NCBI RefSeq assembly: GCF_006716345.1
Contig: NZ_VFOX01000002.1
Coordinates: 496,001-560,000, forward strand
Source: Microbacterium saperdae
GTDB taxonomy: Bacteria > Actinomycetota > Actinomycetes > Actinomycetales > Microbacteriaceae
Direction: 5' to 3'
DNA: 64,000 bases
In this document: one piece after another, positions 8,219-17,152 of the stretch
Numbering within the stretch: the first letter of the stretch is position 1
Layout of the letters: every line of letters begins with the position of its first letter
The notes under the pieces: model-generated
What the model was told of the DNA's origin: nothing
The model's database searches: none
What the model saw: only the letters and a program-made list of their open reading frames with translations
Made by a program: the position numbers and the translations under genes

Positions 8219-9201
8219 AGTCGCACCCTCCACACCACGATGATGAACGACAGCACTGCGACCATCAGCACGGCGATCCAGAGGTTCGGGGTGTCGGTCC
8301 ACACGATCTGGGCCTCACCGCGCAGCGCCGTCGCCTCCTGCTCCTGCACCTGCGTGACGATGTCGGAGACCGTGGTCGTGTCCCGCAGGCCGAACGCGGC
8401 GCCGCCGGTCGCCTCGGCGGCGGCGGACAGCTCGGCGCTCACGTCGGCATCCTTGCCCTGCACCGGGTTGAGCGCGAAAACCCGCACATCCTTCGACGCG
8501 GCGTAGGCCGCGGCCTCTTCCAACGTGACGATCGAGGCGCCGTTGACCTCGTTGTCCGTGGCGAAGATGACGGAACGGGAGCGCTCGTCGTCCGGCCGGT
8601 CGAAGCCCATCGTGCAGGCGGCGAGCCCGTCGCCGATGAGCGAGGCGCCGTTGCCGTTGAGGGTCCCGACCCAGTGCTCCGGAATCTCGTCGACGTAGTC
8701 GAAGCTGCTCTTGATGCTCTCCAGATGAGTACGGATGAACGCGTAGTCGTCGGTCAGCGGGAAGATCTGCACCGGCGAGCTGTTGAAGATCGTCAGCCCG
8801 ATGCGCTCGCCTTCGAAGCCGTCGAGCAGCTCCTCGAACACGCTGAGCACCTCGACATCGACCTCGGTCATCGACCCGGAGACGTCGAGGCACAGCATGA
8901 TGTCGCGGCTGGTGTTGACCGGCTGGATGGTCTGCGACGACATCGGACGCGCGGCCACGACGCCCGCGGTGATCACCGCGACCGCTCCGAGCGCGAGGAT
9001 GCCGGTGAGCGCGAGCACCCGGCGCAGCAGCGCCTCGCGGAAGCTCGGCAGCCGGCGCAGGCGTTCGGCGCGTGCGATGCGTGCGGTCTCGGCGGCGTGG
9101 GAGCGGCCGGGACGCCGCAGGCCCAGGAAGAGGCCGATGCCGACGGCGATGATCACCACCGCGATCGCGACGATGATCATCCAGAAGTTCGCTAGTGCCA
9201 T
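8215..9201 (-). CDS. VWA-domain membrane protein (first of pair)
   Basis: 328 residues. An N-terminal transmembrane helix (MIIVAIAVVIIAVGIGLFLG), a second near residue 65-85, a VWA domain with an intact MIDAS motif (DVSGS, around residue 105), and a C-terminal helix. The ATG at 9201 lies ten bases inside the preceding small gene. In MoxR/Bat operons such proteins are membrane-anchored metal-dependent adhesion domains acted on by the MoxR ATPase. Differs from its neighbour by having the canonical MIDAS, so the two are probably not redundant. Confidence 0.85.
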   Translation of the reverse strand: MALANFWMIIVAIAVVIIAVGIGLFLGLRRPGRSHAAETARIARAERLRRLPSFREALLRRVLALTGILALGAVAVITAGVVAARPMSSQTIQPVNTSRDIMLCLDVSGSMTEVDVEVLSVFEELLDGFEGERIGLTIFNSSPVQIFPLTDDYAFIRTHLESIKSSFDYVDEIPEHWVGTLNGNGASLIGDGLAACTMGFDRPDDERSRSVIFATDNEVNGASIVTLEEAAAYAASKDVRVFALNPVQGKDADVSAELSAAAEATGGAAFGLRDTTTVSDIVTQVQEQEATALRGEAQIVWTDTPNLWIAVLMVAVLSFIIVVWRVRL

Positions 9202-9680
9202 GTGCGCACCACCGTCCGCGCTGCCTCGGCGCCGGCGACCGGATCGATCGACGGACCCTGGCGGAAGATGCTCGGGTAGTAGTGCCGACCCATCGCGTCG
9301 ATCAGCGCGGGGTGCACGCCGCGGGCCTTCAGGTCGTCGAGGGCGAGCACCGGGGCCTCCAGCCCGCTGTACTCGTTGACGAACGTGCGCACGACACGGC
9401 TGAGCTCGAGATTCGCGTTGCGCGGGGTCAGCCGGCGCTCGCGGTAGTCCGTCTCGATCTGCTGGATACGGTCGAGGTACTCCGTGCGCAGCTGCGAGAG
9501 CACGTCCGCGGTCGCCGGCAGCGGGGTCTGCGGCTCGGCGACGGCGACCGCCCGACGGGGACGGGTCAGGAGGATCACGAGCCAGGCCGCGGCGACCAGC
9601 AGCAGCAGGATGCCGATCGCGAGCAGCATCCATCCCCAGCCGTACTGGGCCGGAGGGTAGAGCTCATCAGAACCGGGCAT
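9192..9680 (-). CDS. Small single-pass membrane protein of the MoxR operon (DUF4381-like)
   Basis: 162 residues: one N-terminal transmembrane helix (about 18-40), then a soluble, helical domain. Its place between a DUF58 gene and the VWA genes is the usual site of DUF4381-type proteins in MoxR operons; sequence similarity to that family is plausible but not certain by eye. Its start overlaps the DUF58 gene by 14 bases and its stop overlaps the VWA gene, so translation is coupled on both sides. The role is probably assembly of the VWA complex. Confidence 0.65.
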   Translation of the reverse strand: MPGSDELYPPAQYGWGWMLLAIGILLLLVAAAWLVILLTRPRRAVAVAEPQTPLPATADVLSQLRTEYLDRIQQIETDYRERRLTPRNANLELSRVVRTFVNEYSGLEAPVLALDDLKARGVHPALIDAMGRHYYPSIFRQGPSIDPVAGAEAARTVVRTWH

Positions 9681-10554
9681 TCGACCTCCGGTTCAGCAGG
9701 TGCAGCAGCTGGGAGACGGCATCGTCCTGTCCGTCGAGCACGGCGTGACTGATCTCCATGCGGGTGAGCGTCTCGGCGAGGCGGGCGGCGTCGGCCTGCG
9801 TCTGCGCCGCCAGCTCCTGCACGATGCCGAGGTCGCCCTGCACGAAGTCCGGCACCTCCCAGAGGCTGTCGACGTCGCTGCGGACGCGGCCGGTCGCGTG
9901 ATCGAGCACAGGTTCCGCGTCGCGGACCGTGAGCCAGAGCACGTCGTGCTGCACGCGGAGTCGGCGCAGCATCCGTTCGGTCTCGTCGGTGATGGGAGCC
10001 TCGTCCGTGACGATCGCGACGATCATGCGGCGGGAGATCGTGCGGGTGACGAACGACAGCAGGGCATCGCGATCGCTGGGCGCCGTGCTGGCGGTGATCG
10101 CGCGGTCGATCGTGCGCAGCGTGTGCTCGAGCGCCCCCTCACTGCGGCCGGGAGCGACGCGGCGCACCTTCGCGGCGTCGCCGTAGACGGCCGTGAAGTC
10201 GTCGCCGTGGCGGAGGGTGAGCACCCCGAGTGCTCCGGTCGCCAGGATCGCGAGGTCGCGCTTGGGCTGCTCATCGGCCGCGAGGGCCGCCATCGAGCGG
10301 CCGGTGTCGACCACGAACAGCACGGTGTGCATGCGGGTCGCCCGCGAGCGCTTGACCAGCGGCGTCCCCAGACGCGCGGTCGCCCGCCAGTCGATGTCGC
10401 GCACCTGATCGCCGTACTCGTACTTGCGCAGGTCCTCGAAGTCGAGGCTGCGCCCGTGCAGCAGCGACGCGTAGGCGCCGTCGAGGGCGTGCATCGACTT
10501 GCGCGACGAGTGGATGAAGAGCTTGCTCTTCACCTGAGCGATCAGGCTGGCCAT
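9667..10554 (-). CDS. DUF58 family protein
   Basis: 295 residues, soluble. The family signature (DFEDLRKYEYGDQVRDIDWR followed by ATARLGTPLVK) is at about residues 38-70. A VWA-like fold follows, with VVDTGRSM in the MIDAS position. DUF58 proteins always travel with MoxR ATPases and are thought to connect the ATPase to the VWA partners. Starts seven bases after the moxR-like stop. Single uninterrupted operon with the genes downstream. Confidence 0.9.
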   Translation of the reverse strand: MASLIAQVKSKLFIHSSRKSMHALDGAYASLLHGRSLDFEDLRKYEYGDQVRDIDWRATARLGTPLVKRSRATRMHTVLFVVDTGRSMAALAADEQPKRDLAILATGALGVLTLRHGDDFTAVYGDAAKVRRVAPGRSEGALEHTLRTIDRAITASTAPSDRDALLSFVTRTISRRMIVAIVTDEAPITDETERMLRRLRVQHDVLWLTVRDAEPVLDHATGRVRSDVDSLWEVPDFVQGDLGIVQELAAQTQADAARLAETLTRMEISHAVLDGQDDAVSQLLHLLNRRSNARF

Positions 10555-10561
10555 GGAACGG

Positions 10562-11665
10562 TCAGGGGGTGGGCACGGAGGCGAAGATCTGGTCGATGAT
10601 CTCCTCGCTGCGGATACCCTCGGCGTCGGCCTCGAACGTCAGCAGCACGCGGTGGCGCAGCACGAGGTGGCGCAGGGCGCGGATGTCCTCGGGGAGCACG
10701 TGCGAGCGGCCGCTGAGCAGCGCGAGCGCCCGCGAGGCCTGCAGGAACGCGATGCTCGCACGGGGGCTGGCACCGTACTTGATGAAGCGCGCGCGGTCCT
10801 CACCGATGTAGGGCGCGGGGTTCCGGGTGACATAGGCGATCGAGACGATGTAGTTGCGGATCGCGGGGTCGACGTAGATGCGGCTCGCCACGTCCTGCAG
10901 CAGGCGCACGTCGTCGAGGGAGACGGCACTGGTCACGTGCCGGTCGGGGTCGAGCACGCCGGAGTCGATGCGGCTGAGGATCTCGAACTCCTCGGCGGGG
11001 CTCGGGTACTCGACGATCTCCTTGAGCAGGAAACGGTCCATCTGGGCCTCGGGCAGTTCGTACGTGCCCTCCTGCTCGATCGGGTTCTGCGTCGCGATCA
11101 CCAGGAACGGCTTGGGCAGGTGATGCACCTCGCCGCCGATCGTGGTCTGGTGCTCCTGCATCGCCTCGAGCATCGCGCTCTGCGTCTTGGCGCTCGACCG
11201 GTTGATCTCGTCGAGCAGCACGAAGTTCGCATGGACAGGGCCGAGCACGGTGCGGAAGGAACCGGTGGCGGCGTCGTAGATCTGGTTGCCCGTGATGTCG
11301 CTGGGCAGCAGGTCGGGCGTGCACTGGATGCGCTTGAACTGCGCCTTCACGGTGTCGGCGAGAGTGCTCGCGGCCGTGGTCTTCGCCAGACCGGGAACGC
11401 TCTCGAGCAGGATGTGGCCGCCGGCGATCAGGGAGACGAGGAGGCTCGTGCGCAGCCGCTCCTGTCCGACCATCTTCGCCGAGTACGACGCGGACACGAT
11501 CGACAGCACCTCGGCTGCACGGGCCATCTCGGCCTCGGTCGGTGCACCGTTCGATGGAGCCGCCGGGACCGGGGCGCCGGCGATCGGGCGCGGGGCTGCC
11601 GCAGGGGCGGGCGGAGGCGGCGGGGCCTGCGAGGACTGCGGGTCCGACGCGTAGGGCTCGGTCAT
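10562..11665 (-). CDS. MoxR family AAA+ ATPase
   Basis: 367 residues. A Pro/Ala-rich N-terminal 45 residues precede the AAA+ core: Walker A in [12 protein letters not shown], Walker B in [14 protein letters not shown], sensor 1 in [14 protein letters not shown], then the MoxR-specific [10 protein letters not shown]. The ATG at 11665 follows GGGAG; the frame is open further upstream but without conserved sequence. MoxR ATPases act as chaperones for metal insertion or maturation of VWA-containing complexes. First gene of a seven-gene minus-strand operon; the 215 bases upstream, shared with the divergent tmm gene, must contain the promoter. Confidence 0.92.
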   Translation of the reverse strand: MTEPYASDPQSSQAPPPPPAPAAAPRPIAGAPVPAAPSNGAPTEAEMARAAEVLSIVSASYSAKMVGQERLRTSLLVSLIAGGHILLESVPGLAKTTAASTLADTVKAQFKRIQCTPDLLPSDITGNQIYDAATGSFRTVLGPVHANFVLLDEINRSSAKTQSAMLEAMQEHQTTIGGEVHHLPKPFLVIATQNPIEQEGTYELPEAQMDRFLLKEIVEYPSPAEEFEILSRIDSGVLDPDRHVTSAVSLDDVRLLQDVASRIYVDPAIRNYIVSIAYVTRNPAPYIGEDRARFIKYGASPRASIAFLQASRALALLSGRSHVLPEDIRALRHLVLRHRVLLTFEADAEGIRSEEIIDQIFASVPTP

Positions 11666-11880
11666 CTGATGGCTCCCTCGATCTTCCGGGGTGCACGTCA
11701 CGTCCGACCCCCGGAAACAGCGTAACCGCATCAGCCTGGGGCCCCGCCCGGCGACCCTGCTAACGTCGAAGAGCAGCCGCGTTCCGGGCAGGTCGAGCAT
11801 TCCGCTCCCGCCGGGACAGAACTGTTCCTCGCTCGGATGCGGCCGTGCCGATACATGACTGAAGAGTATGAGGACAATAC

Positions 11881-13305
11881 GTGACGAGTAGAGAACGAGT
11901 AGCGATCATCGGCGCCGGCCCCTCGGGGATGGCGCAGCTGCGGGCCTTCGAATCCGCGGCCCGCGCGGGGGCGGAGATCCCCGATCTGGTCTGCTTCGAG
12001 AAGCAGGCCGACTGGGGCGGACAGTGGAACTTCACCTGGCGCACCGGACTGGACGAGTTCGGAGAGCCGGTGCATTCCAGCATGTACCGCAACCTGTGGT
12101 CGAACGGCCCGAAGGAGGCGCTCGAGTTCGCCGACTACAGCTTCGACGAGCACTTCGGCCGCCCCATCTCCTCCTACCCGCCGCGACCCGTGCTGTGGGA
12201 CTACATCGCCGGGCGCCTGGAGAAGAGCGACGTGCGCCAACTGATCCGCTTCCAGACGGTGGTGCGGTGGATCGAGTTCGACGATGAGCGTCAGGTCTTC
12301 ACCCTCACCAGCGAGGACCTCCCCACCGGTCAGTCGAAGGTGGAGGAGTTCGACCGGGTGATCATCTCCAGCGGGCACTTCTCGTTCCCGAACGTGCCGG
12401 ACTTCCCCGGCATCGAGACCTTCCCGGGCTACATCAGCCACGCCCACGACTTCCGCGGCGCCGAGGCGTTCGAAGACAAGGACGTGCTGGTGATCGGCGC
12501 GAGCTACTCGGCGGAGGACATCGGCAGCCAGGCGTTCAAGATGGGTGCACGCTCGGTGACGGCGAGCTTCCGCTCGGCGCCGATGGGCTACGCCTGGCCC
12601 GAGGGGATCGAGGAGCGTCCGGTCGTCGAGCGCTTCGACGGGAGCACCGCGTATTTCGCGGATGGCACCTCGAAGCATGTCGACGCGGTCATCCTCTGCA
12701 CCGGATACCTGCACAAGTACCCGTTCCTGCCGGACGATCTCGCCCTCTCTTCTCCGAACAACGTCTACCCCGACGGTCTGTACCGCGGCGTCGTCTGGCA
12801 GGGGAACCCGCGCCTGACGTACCTCGGGGCGCAGGACCAGTGGTTCACCTTCAACATGTTCGATGCGCAGGCCTGGTACGTGCGCGACCTCATCCTGGGG
12901 CGCCTCGCGCTGCCCGATGAGCAGGAGCGCGCGGCATCCATCACCGAATGGCGCACCCGCTTCGGGCAGATCGACTCGGCCGCTGCGGAGATCCGCTTCC
13001 AGGCCGACTACATCCGCGACCTGCTCGACCTCACCGACTATCCGGAGTTCGACATCGACCGGGTCGTCGAGATCTTCCTGGCGTGGAAGCGCGACAAGAA
13101 GGACGACATCATGGGCTACCGCGACCGCATCTACGAGTCGGTCATGACCGGGACGATCGCCATCGTGCACCACACGCCGTGGCTCGAGGAGCTCGACGAC
13201 TCGCTCGAACGCTACCTGGATGTGGATCCGGATGCCGTCGAGCCGGCCCGGAGCATCGGCGACGTGCCGCGCGACGACGACCGTGAGGTTCTCGCCACCG
13301 CCTGA
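11881..13305 (+). CDS. tmm: Trimethylamine monooxygenase (flavin-containing)
   Basis: 474 residues. FAD-binding Rossmann motif IIGAGPSG at the N-terminus, the FMO signature [11 protein letters not shown] near residue 180, and an NADPH motif [12 protein letters not shown] near residue 205. Along its whole length the segments [49 protein letters not shown] and [14 protein letters not shown] correspond to bacterial trimethylamine monooxygenase rather than to Baeyer-Villiger or lysine N-hydroxylases. The enzyme oxidises trimethylamine to the N-oxide with NADPH and O2. GTG start with a GAGGA site about nine bases upstream. No TMAO demethylase is adjacent, so TMAO may serve as an osmolyte or be handled elsewhere. 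Confidence 0.85.
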   Translation: MTSRERVAIIGAGPSGMAQLRAFESAARAGAEIPDLVCFEKQADWGGQWNFTWRTGLDEFGEPVHSSMYRNLWSNGPKEALEFADYSFDEHFGRPISSYPPRPVLWDYIAGRLEKSDVRQLIRFQTVVRWIEFDDERQVFTLTSEDLPTGQSKVEEFDRVIISSGHFSFPNVPDFPGIETFPGYISHAHDFRGAEAFEDKDVLVIGASYSAEDIGSQAFKMGARSVTASFRSAPMGYAWPEGIEERPVVERFDGSTAYFADGTSKHVDAVILCTGYLHKYPFLPDDLALSSPNNVYPDGLYRGVVWQGNPRLTYLGAQDQWFTFNMFDAQAWYVRDLILGRLALPDEQERAASITEWRTRFGQIDSAAAEIRFQADYIRDLLDLTDYPEFDIDRVVEIFLAWKRDKKDDIMGYRDRIYESVMTGTIAIVHHTPWLEELDDSLERYLDVDPDAVEPARSIGDVPRDDDREVLATA

Positions 13306-13318
13306 TCATCGACGCGAT

Positions 13319-13358
13319 GACTCCGCCTCTCCACCCGGCCGGTGTGAGGGGCGGAGTC
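13319..13358. terminator. Hairpin between convergent tmm and Pr6Pr genes
   Basis: GACTCCGCC and GGCGGAGTC form the base of an imperfect 18-bp stem with a GGCC tip. It lies between two convergent genes, 13 bases from the stop of each, and probably works in both directions. Confidence 0.6.
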
Positions 13359-13370
13359 GTCCGGACGGTG

Positions 13371-14066
13371 TCAGGGCGTGCGGGCTCCGCGGCGCCGGCC
13401 GACCCAGACCACGCCGGCCGCCACCCCGATCACCGCCACCGCGATGCCGAGTATGTAGCCCGAGACGCCGAGGTAACCCCCGGGAACGAGGCGCGGGTCG
13501 AGGAACGGATACGGGTACCACCACGGCTTGCCGGTCGCCGGCGCGATGATGAGATTCGCGCGCACCATCGTGTAGACCGCCCACACCAGCGGGAAGATGG
13601 CCGTGATGAAGATCGTGCTCCATCCGAGCGCCCGGCGACGCGGCGCGAAGAGCACGTCGGCCAGCAGGAACAGCGGGATGACGACGTGGAGCACCTCGTT
13701 CGACCACGGGACCGTGGCTCCCTGTGGCAGCTCGACGCCGCGCAGGAGGGTGTTGTAGACGATGCCGGTGACGATCATGTAGGTGCTGACGCAGACCAGC
13801 AGCACCGCGAGCCAGCGCGGCTCGGCATCCGTCGTGGCACGATGACGCAGCGCCCAGATCGCACCGATCGCGAGCACGATGGCGGAGAGGAGGTTCGCCT
13901 CGATCGTGAAGAAGCTCAGGAAGTTCGCGGTGACGGTGGGCAGGTGTCCGCCCCATTCGGTCGTCGCCTCGAGCGCGTTCTGTACCGAGCGCGTCAGCTG
14001 CGCGACGATCGCCGCCAGCGTGAGCAGGGACGCCGCGATGCGGGCGTAGGGCCACCAGGTTGTCAT
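13371..14066 (-). CDS. Pr6Pr family integral membrane protein
   Basis: 231 residues with six hydrophobic segments. The pattern matches the Pr6Pr (FAR-17a/AIG1-like) family common in Microbacteriaceae: RSVQNALEATTEWGGHLPTV in the first loop, FFTIEANLL in helix 2, STYMIVTGIVYNTLLRG in helix 3, a His in NEVLHVVIPLFLLADVL, and GKPWWYPYPFLDPR in the last loop. Conserved polar residues within the helices suggest an enzyme or binding protein, but the substrate is unknown. The start at 14066 has GGAGG with five-base spacing. Confidence 0.8.
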   Translation of the reverse strand: MTTWWPYARIAASLLTLAAIVAQLTRSVQNALEATTEWGGHLPTVTANFLSFFTIEANLLSAIVLAIGAIWALRHRATTDAEPRWLAVLLVCVSTYMIVTGIVYNTLLRGVELPQGATVPWSNEVLHVVIPLFLLADVLFAPRRRALGWSTIFITAIFPLVWAVYTMVRANLIIAPATGKPWWYPYPFLDPRLVPGGYLGVSGYILGIAVAVIGVAAGVVWVGRRRGARTP

Positions 14067-14220
14067 TTCGCCTCCGAGCGCCACTGTAGTGGTCGGGGTG
14101 TACGAGTGATCGAGCGCACGGGCACTCGCAGCTGCAGGAGAGCGCATCCAGCCGATCGAAGGCTTCGGCCGCTAACATCGGAGGCCGCACGCTCTGGGGG
14201 CGTCGGGGAAGGCGGGGGTC

Positions 14221-14889
14221 ATGGTCGATTCGCAGCTGCAGGAGAGCCTCGGTCCGTTGGCCGCGGGCACGGTGCTCAGTGATCGGGTGTTCGAGACCGT
14301 CAGCGACGCCATCGTCTCCGGCAGGATTCCCGGCGGTCAGCAGGTCAGCGACAAGAGCATCGCAGAGGCGTTGGGAATCTCGCGCACGCCTGTCAGGGAG
14401 GCATTGCAGCGGCTCGCCTGGCTCGGGTTGGTCGAGGTCTCGCCGAATCGGTACACGCGCGTCACCGAGGTCACCGACGAGATGGTCTCCAGCACCCTGG
14501 AGTACACCGGAATGCAGGCGGGCATGGCGCTGCAGCTGGCGATGCGACGCATGGACGATGCGGCGCTGCAGGAGGCCGTCGCGATGTTGGATCGCATGAT
14601 CGCCGCATCCGATGCCGACGATGCCGACGACCTCATGCTCGCCGCACGGATGTTCGTCGGCTTCCTCACTCGCGAGTCAGGAAACCGCCTCTTCGCCACG
14701 GTCATGCACGAGTCCAGCCTGTTGGTGGCGCGCAACCTGCGGCAGTCGAGCACGTTGATCGGCACGGCGACGTTCCGCGGTGAGTGCTACCGGCAGATGC
14801 GCGCGGCGATGCTGATCAGGGATGCGGATGCCGCAGAACTCTGGTTCCGCCGTCAACACGGGGTCGGGGCGGGCGCACTCTCCGTCTGA
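14221..14889 (+). CDS. GntR family transcriptional regulator (FadR/FCD-like)
   Basis: 222 residues. N-terminal winged helix (about residues 20-80) with the classical SDKSIAEALGISRTPVREAL recognition helix of GntR proteins. The C-terminal helical ligand domain is of the FCD type but short. ATG is preceded by GGCGGGGGTC. It is divergent from the Pr6Pr gene and co-directional with the cyclase-like gene that starts 108 bases downstream; no clear operator was identified. Confidence 0.85.
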   Translation: MVDSQLQESLGPLAAGTVLSDRVFETVSDAIVSGRIPGGQQVSDKSIAEALGISRTPVREALQRLAWLGLVEVSPNRYTRVTEVTDEMVSSTLEYTGMQAGMALQLAMRRMDDAALQEAVAMLDRMIAASDADDADDLMLAARMFVGFLTRESGNRLFATVMHESSLLVARNLRQSSTLIGTATFRGECYRQMRAAMLIRDADAAELWFRRQHGVGAGALSV

Positions 14890-14997
14890 CGTCGCCGGAT
14901 GACGGATCCGGGAAAAGGTCTGGATCGTCATCCTGGTATATCGGTAGTCTCCTCCACGAGGGGCGTCGGGCTGCGGCGCAGTGATGGAGGGGCGCGA

Positions 14998-17151
14998 ATG
15001 ACGGACACCGCCGCGAACTCGAGTTCCGATACAGGCCGGAGCAGGCGCGTGCGCCCCGGACTCAGCATCCAATCGAAGCTCCTGATCATGCTGCTGGCGG
15101 TGAGCCTGGTGTCGTCGGTGATCGTCGGTGCCATCGGCTTCATGAACGGCCGCCAGTCGCTGCATGACGCGGCGGTGGACCAGCTGATCACGATCCGCTC
15201 GATGCGTGCGGCCGAGATCACCGACGCGATCGACGCCGTCAAGCGCGACGCCTCGCTGCACTCCCGCAACCTCAGCGCGCAGAACCTCTCGACCTCGGTG
15301 AACGCCGGGTTCGACGAGCTCCAGCAGCGCGAGGTCAGTTCCGAGGAGCGGGCGCAGCTCGAGGACTACTACACCGGGACGTTCATCCCCGAGCTGGAGG
15401 CGCGGTCGGGCGACCAGTACGGGGACAGCGCCTTCATCCCCGAGTCCGCGGCGGGGCAGTACCTGCAGACGCAGTTCACGACCGGTAACCAGGACTTCGA
15501 CGCGGATTACGACGAGCTGCTCAACAACAACGACGCCGGCGACGGCAGCGCGTACTCGGCGGCGACCGAGCGCTACGGCGACTACTTCACGCGTCTCATC
15601 AACGAGGCCGGATACGAGGACGCCCTGCTGTTGAACCTCGACGGCGACATCGTCTTCTCCGCCTACAAGGGCATCGAGCTCGGCAGCAACCTCAACACCG
15701 GCCCCTACCGGGACACCGCGCTCGCGAAGGCCTACACCGAGGCGATCGCCACGAACTCCGTCAGCACAGTCGTGCTCACCGACTTCGAGCGCTGGATCCC
15801 CTCGCTCAACGTGCCGACGATGTGGGTCGTCTCGCCGGTCGGAAACGACAGCCGCATCACGGGCGCCATGGCGTTCCAGGTCTCGATCGACACCATCAAC
15901 GACGTGATGACGGGCAGCGAGCAGTGGAAGCAGGAGGGGCTCGGCGACACCGGTGAGGTCTACCTCGTCGGACGAGACGACCTGATGCGCTCCACCTCCC
16001 GCGTGCTCGTCGAGCACCCCGATGACTACGAGCAGTCGGTCATCGACGACGGCACGCCTCCCAGCATCGCCGCGCGCATCGCCGAAGTCGGCGGAACGGT
16101 GCTGCTCCAGCCCGTGAACACGGATGCCGTGAACGCGGCGCAGGCCGGACGCAGCGGCACGTACGTCGGCACCGACTATGTCGGCGGCGAGAGCGTGGTG
16201 GCCTACGCGCCGCTCGAGATCGAGGGACTCGACTGGGTCGTGGTGGCTCGCATCGAGTCGGCTGAGGCGTTCGCCCCGGTCACCGACTTCACACGCACGG
16301 TGCTGCTGTCGCTGCTCGGCATTCTGCTGGGCGTCTCGCTGTTGTCGCTGCTGCTCGCCCAGGTGTTCACCCGACCGATCCACCGCCTCGTGGGAGCCGT
16401 GCACCGGGTGGCGGAGGGCGATCTCGACGTGCAGGTGCCGCAGAGCTCGCGCGACGAATTCGGCGACCTCGGCAGCGCCTTCAACGACATGGCCTCCAGT
16501 CTGCGGATCAAGCAGGAGCTCATCGAGGAGCAGCAGGCAGAGAACGAGAAGCTGCTGCACACCCTCATGCCCGAGAGCGTCGCCACCAAGTACAAGCAGG
16601 GCGACGAGACGATCAGCGAGGCGCATGAGAACGTATCCGTCGTCTTCGCCGAGCTCACCGGCTTCGACGACTACGCGCGCGGGCTCACGGGCGAGCAGGA
16701 GATCGGGCATCTCAACACCCTGATGCGCGGCTTCGACGAAGCGGCCGAGAAGGCCGGGGTCGAGAAGGTGCGCACCCTGCGCGGCGGCTACCTCGCCTCG
16801 TCGGGACTCGTCGTTCCGCGGGTCGACAACGTGCGCCGCAGCGTCGAGTTCGCCCGCAACCTGCTGGGAGTGATCGACCGCTTCAACGCGCAGAACGGCT
16901 CTTCGATCGGACTGCGGGCGGGCGTCGACACCGGCACCGTTACGAGCGGTCTGATCGGACGCACCAGCCTCGCCTACGACCTGTGGGGCGACGCCGTGAA
17001 CCTCGCCTACCGGGTGCGCTCGGTCACCGGCGAGCCGGGCATCTACGTGAGCCAGACCGTCTACGACCGGGCGCGGGAGATCTTCACCTTCGTGGAGGCG
17101 GGGACCATCGAGGCGCACGGTGCGGCCGAGACCGTCTGGAAGGTGGCCTGA
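14998..17151 (+). CDS. Membrane receptor with HAMP and degenerate class III nucleotide cyclase domain
   Basis: 717 residues: a transmembrane helix (about 28-49), a ~380-residue extracytoplasmic Cache-like sensor, a second helix (about 434-460), a HAMP domain (FTRPIHRLVGAVHRVAEGDL and following), a coiled linker, and a C-terminal cyclase homology domain (about 545-717). In the cyclase domain, the first metal-binding Asp is Glu552 (FAEL instead of FxDI) and the second is Gly596 (LRGGY instead of IGDxY). Transition-state Asn668 and Arg672 (VNLAYR) remain. Catalysis is therefore doubtful, and the domain may act as a signal relay. ATG follows GGAGGGG. The MscS-CNB gene starts one base after the stop, so the two proteins very likely work together. 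Confidence 0.88.
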   Translation: MTDTAANSSSDTGRSRRVRPGLSIQSKLLIMLLAVSLVSSVIVGAIGFMNGRQSLHDAAVDQLITIRSMRAAEITDAIDAVKRDASLHSRNLSAQNLSTSVNAGFDELQQREVSSEERAQLEDYYTGTFIPELEARSGDQYGDSAFIPESAAGQYLQTQFTTGNQDFDADYDELLNNNDAGDGSAYSAATERYGDYFTRLINEAGYEDALLLNLDGDIVFSAYKGIELGSNLNTGPYRDTALAKAYTEAIATNSVSTVVLTDFERWIPSLNVPTMWVVSPVGNDSRITGAMAFQVSIDTINDVMTGSEQWKQEGLGDTGEVYLVGRDDLMRSTSRVLVEHPDDYEQSVIDDGTPPSIAARIAEVGGTVLLQPVNTDAVNAAQAGRSGTYVGTDYVGGESVVAYAPLEIEGLDWVVVARIESAEAFAPVTDFTRTVLLSLLGILLGVSLLSLLLAQVFTRPIHRLVGAVHRVAEGDLDVQVPQSSRDEFGDLGSAFNDMASSLRIKQELIEEQQAENEKLLHTLMPESVATKYKQGDETISEAHENVSVVFAELTGFDDYARGLTGEQEIGHLNTLMRGFDEAAEKAGVEKVRTLRGGYLASSGLVVPRVDNVRRSVEFARNLLGVIDRFNAQNGSSIGLRAGVDTGTVTSGLIGRTSLAYDLWGDAVNLAYRVRSVTGEPGIYVSQTVYDRAREIFTFVEAGTIEAHGAAETVWKVA

Positions 17152-17152
17152 C

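Noticed and set aside
11881..13305. Baeyer-Villiger monooxygenase or ornithine/lysine hydroxylase
   Set aside because: The FMO signature and whole-length pattern agree with trimethylamine monooxygenase, and the BVMO fingerprint is not present.
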